Shown: positions 35,075 through 43,637 of the stretch, piece after piece | Layout: the number at the start of each line of letters is the position of its first letter | How positions within the stretch are numbered: position 1 is the first letter of the stretch | Assembly: GCF_900187125.1 (NCBI RefSeq) | Contig: NZ_LT906468.1 | Coordinates: 2,604,001 to 2,668,000 of the forward strand | From: Sphingobacterium mizutaii | GTDB lineage: Bacteria; Bacteroidota; Bacteroidia; Sphingobacteriales; Sphingobacteriaceae | Length of the DNA: 64,000 nt | Direction: 5' to 3' | Program-made: the position numbers and the translations under genes | The notes under the pieces: model-generated | Told to the model about the DNA's origin: nothing | What the model saw: the letters and a program-made list of their open reading frames with translations, nothing else | Database searches by the model: none

Positions 35075-35671
35075 TCAATTTATTTTACTGAGCTTAGTTT
35101 CAATTTCTTCAATCAACGGAGCATTCCTTACTTTTACATGTTCCGATAGGCTGATCAGACGGAGCTTGTACATCGCGAATGGCACTTGCCTGCCACCCAA
35201 GGACCCCCATAGGTAATTGATCTGTTCAAAGGATAAGGTGAAGAGTTCCATATTAAATTGGAACGGTTCGGTATGATCTGGATCTATAGGATTAATATTC
35301 ACAGGATTGGAGGATGAAAAGCTGCTTTTGCTTTGCAAAAAACGAATCACCATGGACAACCTCTTTAAGGCCAATAAATAACCCTCCCCAGCATAGTTGC
35401 ATGTAATCAATACGTAGAGGTTAATATAGATAGCAGGGTTTTCATAGAAGGCAGAACCATCAGGCATCCGCCGTAAGGGAGACTGGTTCTTCAATGTACT
35501 TTCTTCCTCAATATTCACCAGACTAATTACTATATTATCCGGCAAACCATTTCCCCCAGAAGTTTCCCCCAGACCAATATTGTCAATAATAACGCTTGCA
35601 GCGTTATCGCCTTTAGAACTCAGATAAGCCAGCAGTTCAGTCTTAAACAATATAAGGGCTTGATCTATCAT
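35075..35671 (-). CDS. DUF4255 / Pvc16-family tail terminator (Afp16-like)
   Basis: Caps the end of the tube and sheath distal to the baseplate, controlling length and stability in Afp-type particles. Matches to the family: MIDQALILFKTELLAYL at the N-terminus, DNIVISLVNIEEESTLKN, then PAIYINLYVLITCNYAGEGYLLALKRLSMVIRFLQSK in parts. At 198 aa the length is normal. It is the first gene of the 17-gene eCIS operon, as is common in Bacteroidota. The upstream 100 bp must hold the operon promoter, but I see no convincing TAnnTTTG box there. Confidence 0.92.
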   Translation of the reverse strand: MIDQALILFKTELLAYLSSKGDNAASVIIDNIGLGETSGGNGLPDNIVISLVNIEEESTLKNQSPLRRMPDGSAFYENPAIYINLYVLITCNYAGEGYLLALKRLSMVIRFLQSKSSFSSSNPVNINPIDPDHTEPFQFNMELFTLSFEQINYLWGSLGGRQVPFAMYKLRLISLSEHVKVRNAPLIEEIETKLSKIN

Positions 35672-36027
35672 GCTGATTGGTTATTAATGGAAGCTAGAGT
35701 GCTTTTTCTTAGAAATAATTCTCGAATAAATTTCTGCATAAAACCCTTTTACAACAATAGCTAGCAATAGTCATTTCATTGTAGGGAGGTGTCTATCGAT
35801 TATTCGGTCCGTGTTAATATGAGCGTGCTCCGAAGGGTCTCGGAACTATCCATAACTCATTTTTTGAAAAACCCACTACGGGCAATGAAATTAAGTTAAG
35901 GGTGTTTGTGTCATTCTGACGAAGGAAGAATCTCGGGAAAACGCAAACATCCAAATTAAAAAAAATCATTTTTTGCACTGCCGTACAGTTCCTTAACCTT
36001 CGGTTAAGGATGACATTATCTACAGGA

Positions 36028-36182
36028 TAAGAACCGCACAGATTCTTCATTACAATTTCATGTCATCTTCATTCTTCGGTTGAAGACCTGTTCGCCAATG
36101 CTATTCATGTTGTTTTTAATTTTGAATGTCTGCATTGTTCCGAGATGCTTCGTCCCTCAGCATGACAAACAAAAAACAACAC
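36028..36182. repeat. Hairpin-bearing ~155-bp repeat, copy 1
   Basis: It shares the TTCGCCAAT block with copies 2 and 3 (as TACGCCAAT in copy 3) and a 41-bp identical tail (36137-36177) with copy 3. The internal hairpin has stem TCTTCA (36066-36071) with TGAAGA (36081-36086). The sequence is non-coding. Confidence 0.7.
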
Positions 36183-36239
36183 TTAAGGGCATTGCCCAGC
36201 GTGGGTGAAATATTTTTCTGAAAATCCCTTCTTAATTCA

Positions 36240-36395
36240 TTTCCAATTCTGAACGAACAGTGAAGAATCTGTACGTAAATGTCCAATACATTTTGTCATC
36301 GTCCATCGAAGATGGATGACCTGTTCGCCAATACCATTATGGTTGTTTTGTTCCGTGAATCTTCGGTCCTACCATGACAAGTTTGGTAGAAGTGT
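36240..36395. repeat. Hairpin-bearing ~155-bp repeat, copy 2
   Basis: The first 37 bp (36240-36276) match the start of copy 3 at all but a few positions. The central hairpin pairs GTCAT plus CCATC with GATGGATGAC around a GAA loop (36295-36320), with a 3-nt bulge. The tail is more diverged than in copies 1 and 3. Confidence 0.7.
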
Positions 36396-36508
36396 GTTTC
36401 GAGCCATTCAGGCCCATATTTATTTATCTGAAGAATATTTTTATCCGCCATACATCCCCAGCGGGGATAAATTATTTTAGCATGGATGGTAAACAATATA
36501 GGGGTAAT

Positions 36509-36546
36509 GCAAAAACGATGTTCGATTAATCGAACATCGTTTTTGC
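36509..36546. terminator. Perfect 38-bp palindrome
   Basis: Both 19-bp halves match exactly: GCAAAAACGATGTTCGATT and its reverse complement, with no spacer. As RNA it would form an A/U-flanked hairpin that could terminate in either direction, ending TTTTTGC. It may separate the LuxR-type gene from the eCIS operon. A protein-binding or mobile-repeat role is also possible, so the terminator label is tentative. Confidence 0.5.
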
Positions 36547-36640
36547 GCTACTTCCAGGCTAACGAGCCATGCCAGCTAAAATAATGGAACCCCAAAAGGG
36601 GTTCATCTGAAAAGTTGAAAAACATCTTTTTAAATGGGCC

Positions 36641-36797
36641 TTTCCAATTCTGAACCATTAGTGAAGAATCTGTACGTATGTCTCCACTCTGATCTTGTCA
36701 TTCTTCATCAAAGATGAAGAACCAGTACGCCAATTCAATCATTTTTTGTTTAGTTCCGAGATGCTTCGTCCCTCAGCATGACAAACAAAAAACTAAA
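36641..36797. repeat. Hairpin-bearing ~155-bp repeat, copy 3
   Basis: It is a composite of the start shared with copy 2 and the end shared with copy 1. The central hairpin is a clean 9-bp stem, TTCTTCATC (36701-36709) with GATGAAGAA (36713-36721), around an AAA loop. It ends about 30 bp before the stop of the LuxR-type gene. Confidence 0.7.
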
Positions 36798-36828
36798 CTT
36801 GAGGACATTGCCTTGCAAGCTTTCCTTT

Positions 36829-37542
36829 TTAAACCATATTGAACAAAATCGCAAACTTGGTCAAATGACATAGGTTATTAATCTCCAACTTGTTGGTGAT
36901 ATTCTTTCGGTGATTATTCACGGTATGGATGGAGATAAACAATAACTCCGAAATATCATGACTGCTCTTTCCTTCCACAATTAATTTTATGACCTCCTTC
37001 TCCCGCTTACTCAACAACATGACCCGATTACAATACTTTTGGAAATAACTTTCATCATTTAGTGATAATGGTTTGTTTTCAGCCTTATTCAACTCAAAAG
37101 CATAGCGAAATAATATCCCAGGCTGGCTTTCATCACCAAGGGCAAACAACTTACTGGTTGCGAAATACCATTTATAATCCCCGGTATGCTGAGGTCTCGC
37201 TCGCTGAAAAAAGAAATATACCTTATTCAATTCCTTCTGTCGAATAGCATGGAAAAGCTCCGGCATTAATGGGACAAGATCTTCAGGAGGAAAGAAGAAA
37301 TCAAAATAAGCTAACCAGATCTGTTCAGTTTCTGGGTTAGCATGATTCATCCCATCGGTTCTACATTTATAAAAGAAGGAATTCGTTGGCTCATTATGAT
37401 TCTCAACAACTAAGTTTCCTACATCAAAATCACCTATTTCCACCTTTAGGAATTTCTGCTGCAGAATCTGGCCAACCATATCAATAATATGACTGTTGAA
37501 GTCATAATATTGGCTTGATTGTGTATCCTGTGTTAGATTCAT
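36829..37542 (-). CDS. LuxR-type transcriptional regulator
   Basis: DNA-binding regulator with a C-terminal LuxR/FixJ helix-turn-helix (LLSKREKEVIKLIVEGKSSHDISELLF in parts, then SIHTVNNHRKNITNKLEI) over the last ~65 residues. The N-terminal ~160 residues look like a PAS-type sensor (KWYFATSKLFALGDESQPGILFRYAFEL in parts), with no receiver-domain Asp motif, so it is not a classic response regulator. I chose the ATG at 37542 (MNLTQD); the longer frame starts at a TTG at 37590. It reads toward the eCIS operon, separated only by the repeat region, and is the nearest regulator gene. Control of the eCIS is therefore worth testing but unproven. Confidence 0.85.
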   Translation of the reverse strand: MNLTQDTQSSQYYDFNSHIIDMVGQILQQKFLKVEIGDFDVGNLVVENHNEPTNSFFYKCRTDGMNHANPETEQIWLAYFDFFFPPEDLVPLMPELFHAIRQKELNKVYFFFQRARPQHTGDYKWYFATSKLFALGDESQPGILFRYAFELNKAENKPLSLNDESYFQKYCNRVMLLSKREKEVIKLIVEGKSSHDISELLFISIHTVNNHRKNITNKLEINNLCHLTKFAILFNMV

Positions 37543-38041
37543 CGGATGCGTATTAAAAGTTAGCGAAACGTGTAAAATCAAAACCGGCAATTAACCAATA
37601 TTGATGCAATTTGAATTAAATCTAATGCTTAATGGCAATAAATTAAATAGTAATGAGTAGGATATAACTATGAATGAGTAAGGCCTAGTAAATAATTAGT
37701 GAACGGCTTTTTCGATTTTTCAAACTGCTTATAAAATATCTTATAACTAAAGACTTATAAATTCAGAAAGCAAAAATATATAAAAATGAAATAGAATATA
37801 TATTGCTTACCTAAAAAAAACAATAAATTATCATTATAAATAAAAATAAGCGTAGAACAAACCCAAGATTGAGCTAAAAACATTTGAATAATTTCATACA
37901 AATCATCTGTTAAAAAATGCTAACTTTTTAATACATAATTGGTTAAAAGGTTAAAAACGTTAAAGAAATTTCTTTTTTAAATACTTTGTAATAGTTTTAC
38001 TGTATAGAAAAATTTATCGTCTAACTGTAAATTATTTTCAC
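37543..38041. other. AT-rich intergenic region between divergent genes
   Basis: About 500 bp, strongly AT-rich. It must hold the divergent promoters for the LuxR-type gene (minus) and the small beta-barrel gene (plus). An ATACTTTG box near 37981 could be the -7 element for the latter. Two GGTTAAAA direct repeats occur near 37942-37956. I see no ORF or strong hairpin. Confidence 0.5.
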
Positions 38042-38587
38042 ATGAATTATCCGTTATTTTCAACACTGCTTATCTTCTGCTCAACGCTGAATTTCAGTTA
38101 TGCCCAAGACTCTTCATCAGCAAAAACCCATTCAATAGGAATAGGTCCAATTTTAGGTTATGATTTTTCCATACAAGGCACATCGTATGGAATTGGATTG
38201 CTATATGAATACAGACCTTTAAATAAACTTAGTTTCTTTTCAACCTTAAATTATGAAGTAACTGTTCGGGATATATCCAAGAATGTTCTTTTAACCATGC
38301 CTGAAATCTGGAAACACGAAGTCTTTTCCCTAAATGGAGGTATTCGATATTATTTATTGAGGAACCTATATCTTTCCGGATCATTAGGTTTAGCCTTTGA
38401 AGCCAGCACCCTTCAAAAAGCAAATGGACAAAAGCAAGGCGGAGAATTCAAACCTGCTTTATACCGTTCTTTGTTTGCAGGCTACCAAATCCCATTGATC
38501 AATAAGGATATCATAGAGATTGAAACTGGTTTTTCTGGTACAAAAACCTCTAATCGAGGTGGTATGGTCGCTCGATATAAGTTTTAA
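38042..38587 (+). CDS. Small outer-membrane beta-barrel protein
   Basis: Secreted 181-aa protein with a signal peptide ending near SYAQDS. The mature part has alternating hydrophobic/aromatic strands (IGIGPILGYDFSI, YGIGLLYEYRPL, LSFFSTLNYEV, LYLSGSLGLAFEA) and a final MVARYKF with a terminal aromatic, typical of an 8-stranded outer-membrane barrel. Function unknown; such proteins in Bacteroidota range from lipid A modifiers to structural porin-like proteins. It is monocistronic and ends in a strong hairpin shared with the convergent susD gene. Confidence 0.75.
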   Translation: MNYPLFSTLLIFCSTLNFSYAQDSSSAKTHSIGIGPILGYDFSIQGTSYGIGLLYEYRPLNKLSFFSTLNYEVTVRDISKNVLLTMPEIWKHEVFSLNGGIRYYLLRNLYLSGSLGLAFEASTLQKANGQKQGGEFKPALYRSLFAGYQIPLINKDIIEIETGFSGTKTSNRGGMVARYKF

Positions 38588-38593
38588 AAATAA

Positions 38594-38619
38594 AGAAAGC
38601 CGTCAATCGACGGCTTTCT
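38594..38619. terminator. Bidirectional terminator
   Basis: An 11-bp stem, AGAAAGCCGTC with GACGGCTTTCT, around an AATC loop, between the convergent beta-barrel and susD genes. A/T-rich flanks on both sides fit use in both directions. Confidence 0.85.
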
Positions 38620-38639
38620 AAATAAAACATCTATAACAC

Positions 38640-40151
38640 TTAATAGCCCTTATTTTGCACAAGTTTATTATTGTTCCTGATTTCTGATGTAGGTTTAGGG
38701 AACAACAATTCCCGCTCGGTCAAAACTGGACCATAAGAGAATTTATGCCCTACATAATTATCAAATTTCTTAGTTCCTGCATTATAAGCTTTCCTTAAGC
38801 GTACCATATCAAACCAAGTGATATTTTCATAACACAGCTCATACCAACGCTCTTTCCAAATCGCTTCCCGAAGCTGATCCTTGGACAATCCGCTCAAGTT
38901 TGGTAGTTCAGCCCTTTTTCTGATTGCGTTTACCGCATCATAAACCTTTTGGTTAGGGCCTGAAACTTCATTGGCAGCCTCAGCATACATCAACAGCACA
39001 TCAGCATAACGAAGGATTGACCAATTTAAATCACTATTTGTGGTACTAGTCTGTGCCGCCTCATCAAAATGCTTATAGAGGAAATATCCGCCTAGATTAA
39101 CTTCCTTTGTCCGATCCGACTCATGGGTATACTTGGTAAAGAAAAACTGTTTCTCTGCACGGCGAAGGTCGTTCGATTCATAAGATTCCACAAAATCCTT
39201 CGTCGCATAAATACCTCCGGTTTCATCGGAATAAGCGGAGATGTTCTTATTGTATGGAATGATAGCAACTTGCCAATTCGATGCGATTACTTGGGTTTTA
39301 TATTGAATGCTAAAGATATTCTCAACTCCATTTTTCTTCTTGGGATCATGCAGATCGGCATAGGTAGGAAACAATTGGTATTGCTTGGAATTGATTACTT
39401 CTTCTGAAGCCTTTGCAGACAGATCAAAATAAGCTGCCCCTTTATTCAATGGGTACCCAGCCATGGTCAAATAAACTTTCGCCATCAGCGATTTGATGAT
39501 TCCCATATTTACTTTCCCACTTTGATCATTCCATGGCAAACCTGAATTCTCAGCAACTTTCAAATCACTGACGATTAATTCATAGACCTTGTCTACCGTA
39601 GACTGCTCTGGATAAAGTTGCTCAGAAGTCAAACTTACCGCTTCCGTCACCAATGGAATTTCCCCGAACATCTGAACCAGATTAAAGTAGAAAAATGCCC
39701 TTAGGAAATGTGCCTCACCCAATATTTTTTTCTTTTCAGTTTCGTCCATCGTAATCTGCGGAATATAAGTTATGGAAAGATTTGCATTCCCAATACCCTT
39801 ATAATAGGTTGTCCAATAATCTAATCCATAGCCATTATCTGAAGTATTTCTTAAATCCTTTACATAGTAACTATTCACCGCCTGACCTAGATCTGTTCCT
39901 GCCAATCCCGTTGCAAACTCAAGCATCATCCAGGTTCCTCCACCAAATCCGCTGACCATTGGATTCCTTAAATTGGCATAGATTGCACTCACGGAACTTC
40001 GGGCATGCTCTGGCTTGGTGAAATAATTCTCCACCGTAAAGTTACTAGGGTCCGATTCATCCAAAAAGCCAGTACAGCCAACCAAGCCTACGAATGAAGC
40101 CACCGCTGTAGTTAATTGAATCGTTCTCTTGATATATTTTATGTATTTCAT
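38640..40151 (-). CDS. SusD/RagB-family lipoprotein (second locus)
   Basis: Surface substrate-binding partner of the SusC encoded upstream. The lipobox GLVGC places the lipidated Cys at residue 26. Family features are an N-terminal SusD-like domain (LDESDPSNFTVENYF, EAHFLRAFFYFNLVQMFGEIPLV in parts), the RYADVLLMYAEAANE motif and the late KERWYELCYENITWFDMVRLR. At 503 aa it is a smaller SusD type. The 15-bp gap to susC shows one operon. No glycosidase is directly attached, but an S9 peptidase gene lies divergent to the pair, so a peptide or glycopeptide substrate is possible. Confidence 0.94.
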   Translation of the reverse strand: MKYIKYIKRTIQLTTAVASFVGLVGCTGFLDESDPSNFTVENYFTKPEHARSSVSAIYANLRNPMVSGFGGGTWMMLEFATGLAGTDLGQAVNSYYVKDLRNTSDNGYGLDYWTTYYKGIGNANLSITYIPQITMDETEKKKILGEAHFLRAFFYFNLVQMFGEIPLVTEAVSLTSEQLYPEQSTVDKVYELIVSDLKVAENSGLPWNDQSGKVNMGIIKSLMAKVYLTMAGYPLNKGAAYFDLSAKASEEVINSKQYQLFPTYADLHDPKKKNGVENIFSIQYKTQVIASNWQVAIIPYNKNISAYSDETGGIYATKDFVESYESNDLRRAEKQFFFTKYTHESDRTKEVNLGGYFLYKHFDEAAQTSTTNSDLNWSILRYADVLLMYAEAANEVSGPNQKVYDAVNAIRKRAELPNLSGLSKDQLREAIWKERWYELCYENITWFDMVRLRKAYNAGTKKFDNYVGHKFSYGPVLTERELLFPKPTSEIRNNNKLVQNKGY

Positions 40152-40166
40152 GATTTTCCTATTTTA

Positions 40167-43100
40167 TTATAATCCAATGTTCAATCCTAACGTAAATACT
40201 CTTGGTCTTGGATAGTCATATAATCCAAAACCTTGATCAAATGCAGACCCCGAATTGGAAACCTCTGGATCATATCCTGCATATTTAGTGATCACAAAGA
40301 AGTTCTGAACAGAAGCAAAAAAGCGCAATCGATCCAATTTCATTCTGGAAACAACATCAGGATTCAAAGTATATGAAAGCATTAAGTTCCTTCCCCTGAT
40401 AAATGATGCATCAGATACTTTATGGCTATCGTTATTTGTGGTGTAATAAGCATTGATTGGTCGCACCTGTGCGATCGGAGTATTCTGGTTACTTTCTGTC
40501 CAAGCATTTAAAACAGTTTTGTAACTATTTGCAATCCCTTGTCTGTCTTCCGCAGAGTGAATACTACGATCGATCACATCATTGCCAAACATATATTGAA
40601 GATCGATCAATAGGGAAAGATTCTTATACTTGAATGTATTGGAGAATGTACCGTAACCATCAGGAATACCACGACCAATAATGGTTTTATCATTATCATT
40701 GATCACACCGTCTCCATTGATATCTTGGTACTTAACATCACCTGGAAGTCTATTGAATTTAATAGCTTCTGCCTCTTCAGCGGTTGACCAAGTGCCTAAA
40801 TGTTGGAAACCCCAGAATGATCCCACCGGCTCACCTTCTCGGATAATGGTGGCTCCACTATAGATATCAGCACCACCAATCAATTTCAAGACTTGGTTTC
40901 TGTTGTATGAAAAATTGAAGAGACCAGACCAACTGAATACATCATTTCCAATATTGGCCACATTGACACCAAATTCAATCCCATCATTTTTCATACTTCC
41001 GACATTTCTGAAAATGGTACTATATCCACTGGACAATGGAACTGGCGCATCTAATAGCATATCTTTTACCTGACGGTGATACACATCCAATTCAAAGTTT
41101 AACTTGTTTTGGAACAAACCCAGTTCAAGACCCAAATCCACTTGTTCCGTACGTTCCCATTTCAGGGTTGGATTGGCAATCCTTCCAGTTCCTACACCTA
41201 CCAGACGATCGCCGCCTTGAATGATTTCATAGTTCCCCATTCCAGCCAATGCTCGGTATGCAGGAATCTCTGAATTACCCGTAGCACCATAGCTCATCCT
41301 CAACTTCAGGTTGGAAATGCTTTCTGATTCTTTCAGGAAATTCTCCTCATTGATTTTCCATGCCACCGCTGCAGAAGGGAAAAATGCATACTGATTATCC
41401 TGTCCAAATTTGGAGGATCCATCCACACGACCTGTAAAAGTAAATAGGTACTTGTTCAACAAGGTATAGTTGATCCTCGTAAAATAAGAGTTCAAGCCAT
41501 TGGCATTCGCTCCTGAAGATGGCGCATTCATGGTTGCTCCTGCTCCTAGATTATTGAATTGATAATAGAAATCGGTGTACTTGCTTGAACTAGCATAGGA
41601 TCCAAAATAATCCGTATGCTGCCAAGAAAAACCTAACATGGCATTAATGGAATGGATATTTCCGAAATCTTTCAAATAGGTAAAATAGTTCTCGAATTGC
41701 CAAGAATTAAATCGCTTATTGTCCACATTCGCCGAACCGTCACTAGAAATATATTGTAAACCAGCAGCTGCTGCATAATCCTTCCTTTGATTGATAATAT
41801 TGGTACCGATAGAAGTCCGGAACTCTAAGCCATCCAATATCTTGATATTGGCATACATATTTCCAATAAAAGGCTGGGTAGAAAGAAAATAAAGTCTTTC
41901 ATCCGCAACACGGATGGGGTTATCGCCACCTTCCATGCCTGGATAATCGCGGTTACTGGCCCACCTACCATCTGCATAACGCACCGGAATCAAAGGCAAT
42001 GCTTCCAATACCTGACGCATCATGGTAATTCCGCCGCCTCCAAGTTCATCAACTTGCTTGTCCTTTTGGTCCGTATAGCTCAATACCCCACCTACTTTCA
42101 ACCAATCTTTGATCTCGGTATCAAATACAAATCTTGCCGAATACCTCTTCTGCCAAGAACCATAAGCTACACCTTGTTCATTTCTGTAGTTGACAAAACC
42201 ACCATAGGAACCTTTTTCATTTCCATTGGTAAAAGATAACTGATGATTTTGGGTGATAGCATTCCGGAAAGCTTCCTTCTGCCAATCCGTATTATAGAGC
42301 GGATTACCATTGGAATCAAAAAGCAAAGGATTGGTCCGTTTTGTTTTAGGATCGGTGTATTTTGTGCCAGTTGCCCAGCCTACTGGATCAAATTTCTTGG
42401 CATTCTGATAGGCTAGCTCTTCCACTGCCAAGAATTCCTCTGAACTCAATACTGGCAATAATTTTGGAGCATAACCAACTCCAACCTCCGCATCATAAGT
42501 CGCCCTTCCTCCGCCAGAAGTACCGCGTTTGGTCGTAACAATAACAACCCCATTGGCACCACGCGCACCGTAGATGGCTGTTGAAGAAGCGTCCTTCAAT
42601 ACCTCAACGGAAGCAATGTCATTTGGATTGATATAATCAATTGGGGAACTACCATTCTGCAATCCATCCCTGCTCATGATCACTCCATCAATAACATACA
42701 GGGGATTATTCGTGGTTGAAATGGAACTCGACCCACGGATTCTGATATTGGCACGACCACCCGGTCGGCCAGAACTGGTGGAAACATTCACACCGGTAAT
42801 TTTGCCACCTAAAGCTTGGTTTAAATTTGAAGCAGGTCGTTCTTGTAAAGCCTCTCCTTGAACGGTACCAACAGCACCGGTCAAATCACTTTTCTTCACC
42901 ACACCATAACCTACAGCTACAACTACTTCTTCAATGGATTCTGAGGAAGTGCTCATCTGTACATTGATGACGGCCCGATTGTTGACCGCTTCGCTATGGG
43001 TATTGTAACCGATATAGGTAAAGGTCAGGTTGGCATTTGGATTGGTTTTGATTTCATAAGCACCATTGGTATCGGTGCTTGTACTGGCATTTCCAGAGCT

Positions 43101-43241
43101 ACTCTTGATCGAAACACCTGCCAGGGGTTCGTTGTTTGTCGAGGTCACTCGCCCAGTAATCGTGAGTTCCTGCGCATATGTCATTTTTACCAATAAGAAA
43201 AATAACAATAAAGGAACACATCGGATGTAAGTTCTCATCAT
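40167..43241 (-). CDS. SusC/RagA-family TonB-dependent transporter (second locus)
   Basis: Outer-membrane TonB-dependent channel paired with the downstream SusD. The signal peptide (LLLFFLLVKMTYAQ) leads into a carboxypeptidase-regulatory-like domain (TGRVTSTNNEPLAGVSI) that starts near residue 28. Next come a TonB-box-like stretch EEVVVAVGYG, the plug with YGARGANGVVIVTTKRG, and a 22-strand barrel ending FTLGLNIGL. The 1024-aa length is normal. Two adjacent ATGs occur at the start. The pair differs from the first SusCD of the window in size and sequence, so it serves another substrate. Confidence 0.95.
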   Translation of the reverse strand: MMRTYIRCVPLLLFFLLVKMTYAQELTITGRVTSTNNEPLAGVSIKSSSGNASTSTDTNGAYEIKTNPNANLTFTYIGYNTHSEAVNNRAVINVQMSTSSESIEEVVVAVGYGVVKKSDLTGAVGTVQGEALQERPASNLNQALGGKITGVNVSTSSGRPGGRANIRIRGSSSISTTNNPLYVIDGVIMSRDGLQNGSSPIDYINPNDIASVEVLKDASSTAIYGARGANGVVIVTTKRGTSGGGRATYDAEVGVGYAPKLLPVLSSEEFLAVEELAYQNAKKFDPVGWATGTKYTDPKTKRTNPLLFDSNGNPLYNTDWQKEAFRNAITQNHQLSFTNGNEKGSYGGFVNYRNEQGVAYGSWQKRYSARFVFDTEIKDWLKVGGVLSYTDQKDKQVDELGGGGITMMRQVLEALPLIPVRYADGRWASNRDYPGMEGGDNPIRVADERLYFLSTQPFIGNMYANIKILDGLEFRTSIGTNIINQRKDYAAAAGLQYISSDGSANVDNKRFNSWQFENYFTYLKDFGNIHSINAMLGFSWQHTDYFGSYASSSKYTDFYYQFNNLGAGATMNAPSSGANANGLNSYFTRINYTLLNKYLFTFTGRVDGSSKFGQDNQYAFFPSAAVAWKINEENFLKESESISNLKLRMSYGATGNSEIPAYRALAGMGNYEIIQGGDRLVGVGTGRIANPTLKWERTEQVDLGLELGLFQNKLNFELDVYHRQVKDMLLDAPVPLSSGYSTIFRNVGSMKNDGIEFGVNVANIGNDVFSWSGLFNFSYNRNQVLKLIGGADIYSGATIIREGEPVGSFWGFQHLGTWSTAEEAEAIKFNRLPGDVKYQDINGDGVINDNDKTIIGRGIPDGYGTFSNTFKYKNLSLLIDLQYMFGNDVIDRSIHSAEDRQGIANSYKTVLNAWTESNQNTPIAQVRPINAYYTTNNDSHKVSDASFIRGRNLMLSYTLNPDVVSRMKLDRLRFFASVQNFFVITKYAGYDPEVSNSGSAFDQGFGLYDYPRPRVFTLGLNIGL

Positions 43242-43637
43242 GGTTTTAAGTTTAAAAGGGTTATATATTGTGTTATTTGTTTTCTTGTAAAAAGGAAAAC
43301 CAACATGCTAAAACTCTTAACCTTAAACCAATACACTCCACCCTCGCCTTTTTTTAAAGGCAATTAAATCCCATCGAGAAGAAATCAACTCAACTCCCAG
43401 AATTGCTCGGGAAATTACATGATATGTGCTTGTTTATTTTTTGAGTGCGTTCTTAATTAGTGTTTACAGGTTATATGGTTAATTATCTGAGCAATATATA
43501 GTTGTCTCAGTTCAAGTTAAAACTAAGATAAACCTCTCATTCCGATAAAGTATCCTGTACTATCCTGACTTTTACCAAATTGTCGCATCCTTTCCTAACA
43601 ATTCCTTAATTTCGTCATCATAAAATTTGATTAAACA
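43242..43637. other. Divergent promoter region susC / S9 peptidase
   Basis: About 395 bp between divergent genes. A small hairpin GCCTTT-TTTT-AAAGGC (43348-43363) lies in the susC leader. Upstream of the peptidase gene, a TTG near 43580 and TAATTTCG near 43604 could be -33 and -7 elements. I see neither the TTCG array nor the LacI-like palindrome found upstream of the first susC, and no ORF. Confidence 0.45.

Larger units (their letters stand above)
35672..36828. other. Gene-poor repeat region upstream of the eCIS operon
   Basis: About 1.16 kb without a credible gene. It contains three divergent copies of a hairpin-bearing repeat and a perfect 38-bp palindrome. A wider imperfect inverted repeat flanks the palindrome (ATTATTTTAGC near 36470 pairs with GCTAAAATAAT near 36568). 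Short GC-rich hairpins also occur (CCCC-AAAA-GGGG near 36592; CCCC-AGC-GGGG near 36452). A further stretch at 35910-35940 (GTCATTCTGACGAAGGAAG) resembles dispersed Bacteroidota repeats. ORFs of 66-78 aa here overlap the repeats and are not called. Confidence 0.7.

Noticed and set aside
10951..35671. Prophage, tailocin or type VI secretion system
   Set aside because: There are no integrase, terminase, portal, capsid, holin or lysin genes, no TssJLM membrane complex, and the AAA+ protein is not ClpV-like; the DUF4255, DUF5908 and CIS tape-measure genes point to eCIS.
35814..36050. 78-aa ORF in the region upstream of the eCIS operon
   Set aside because: It lies in repeat-rich intergenic DNA with no recognisable protein features.
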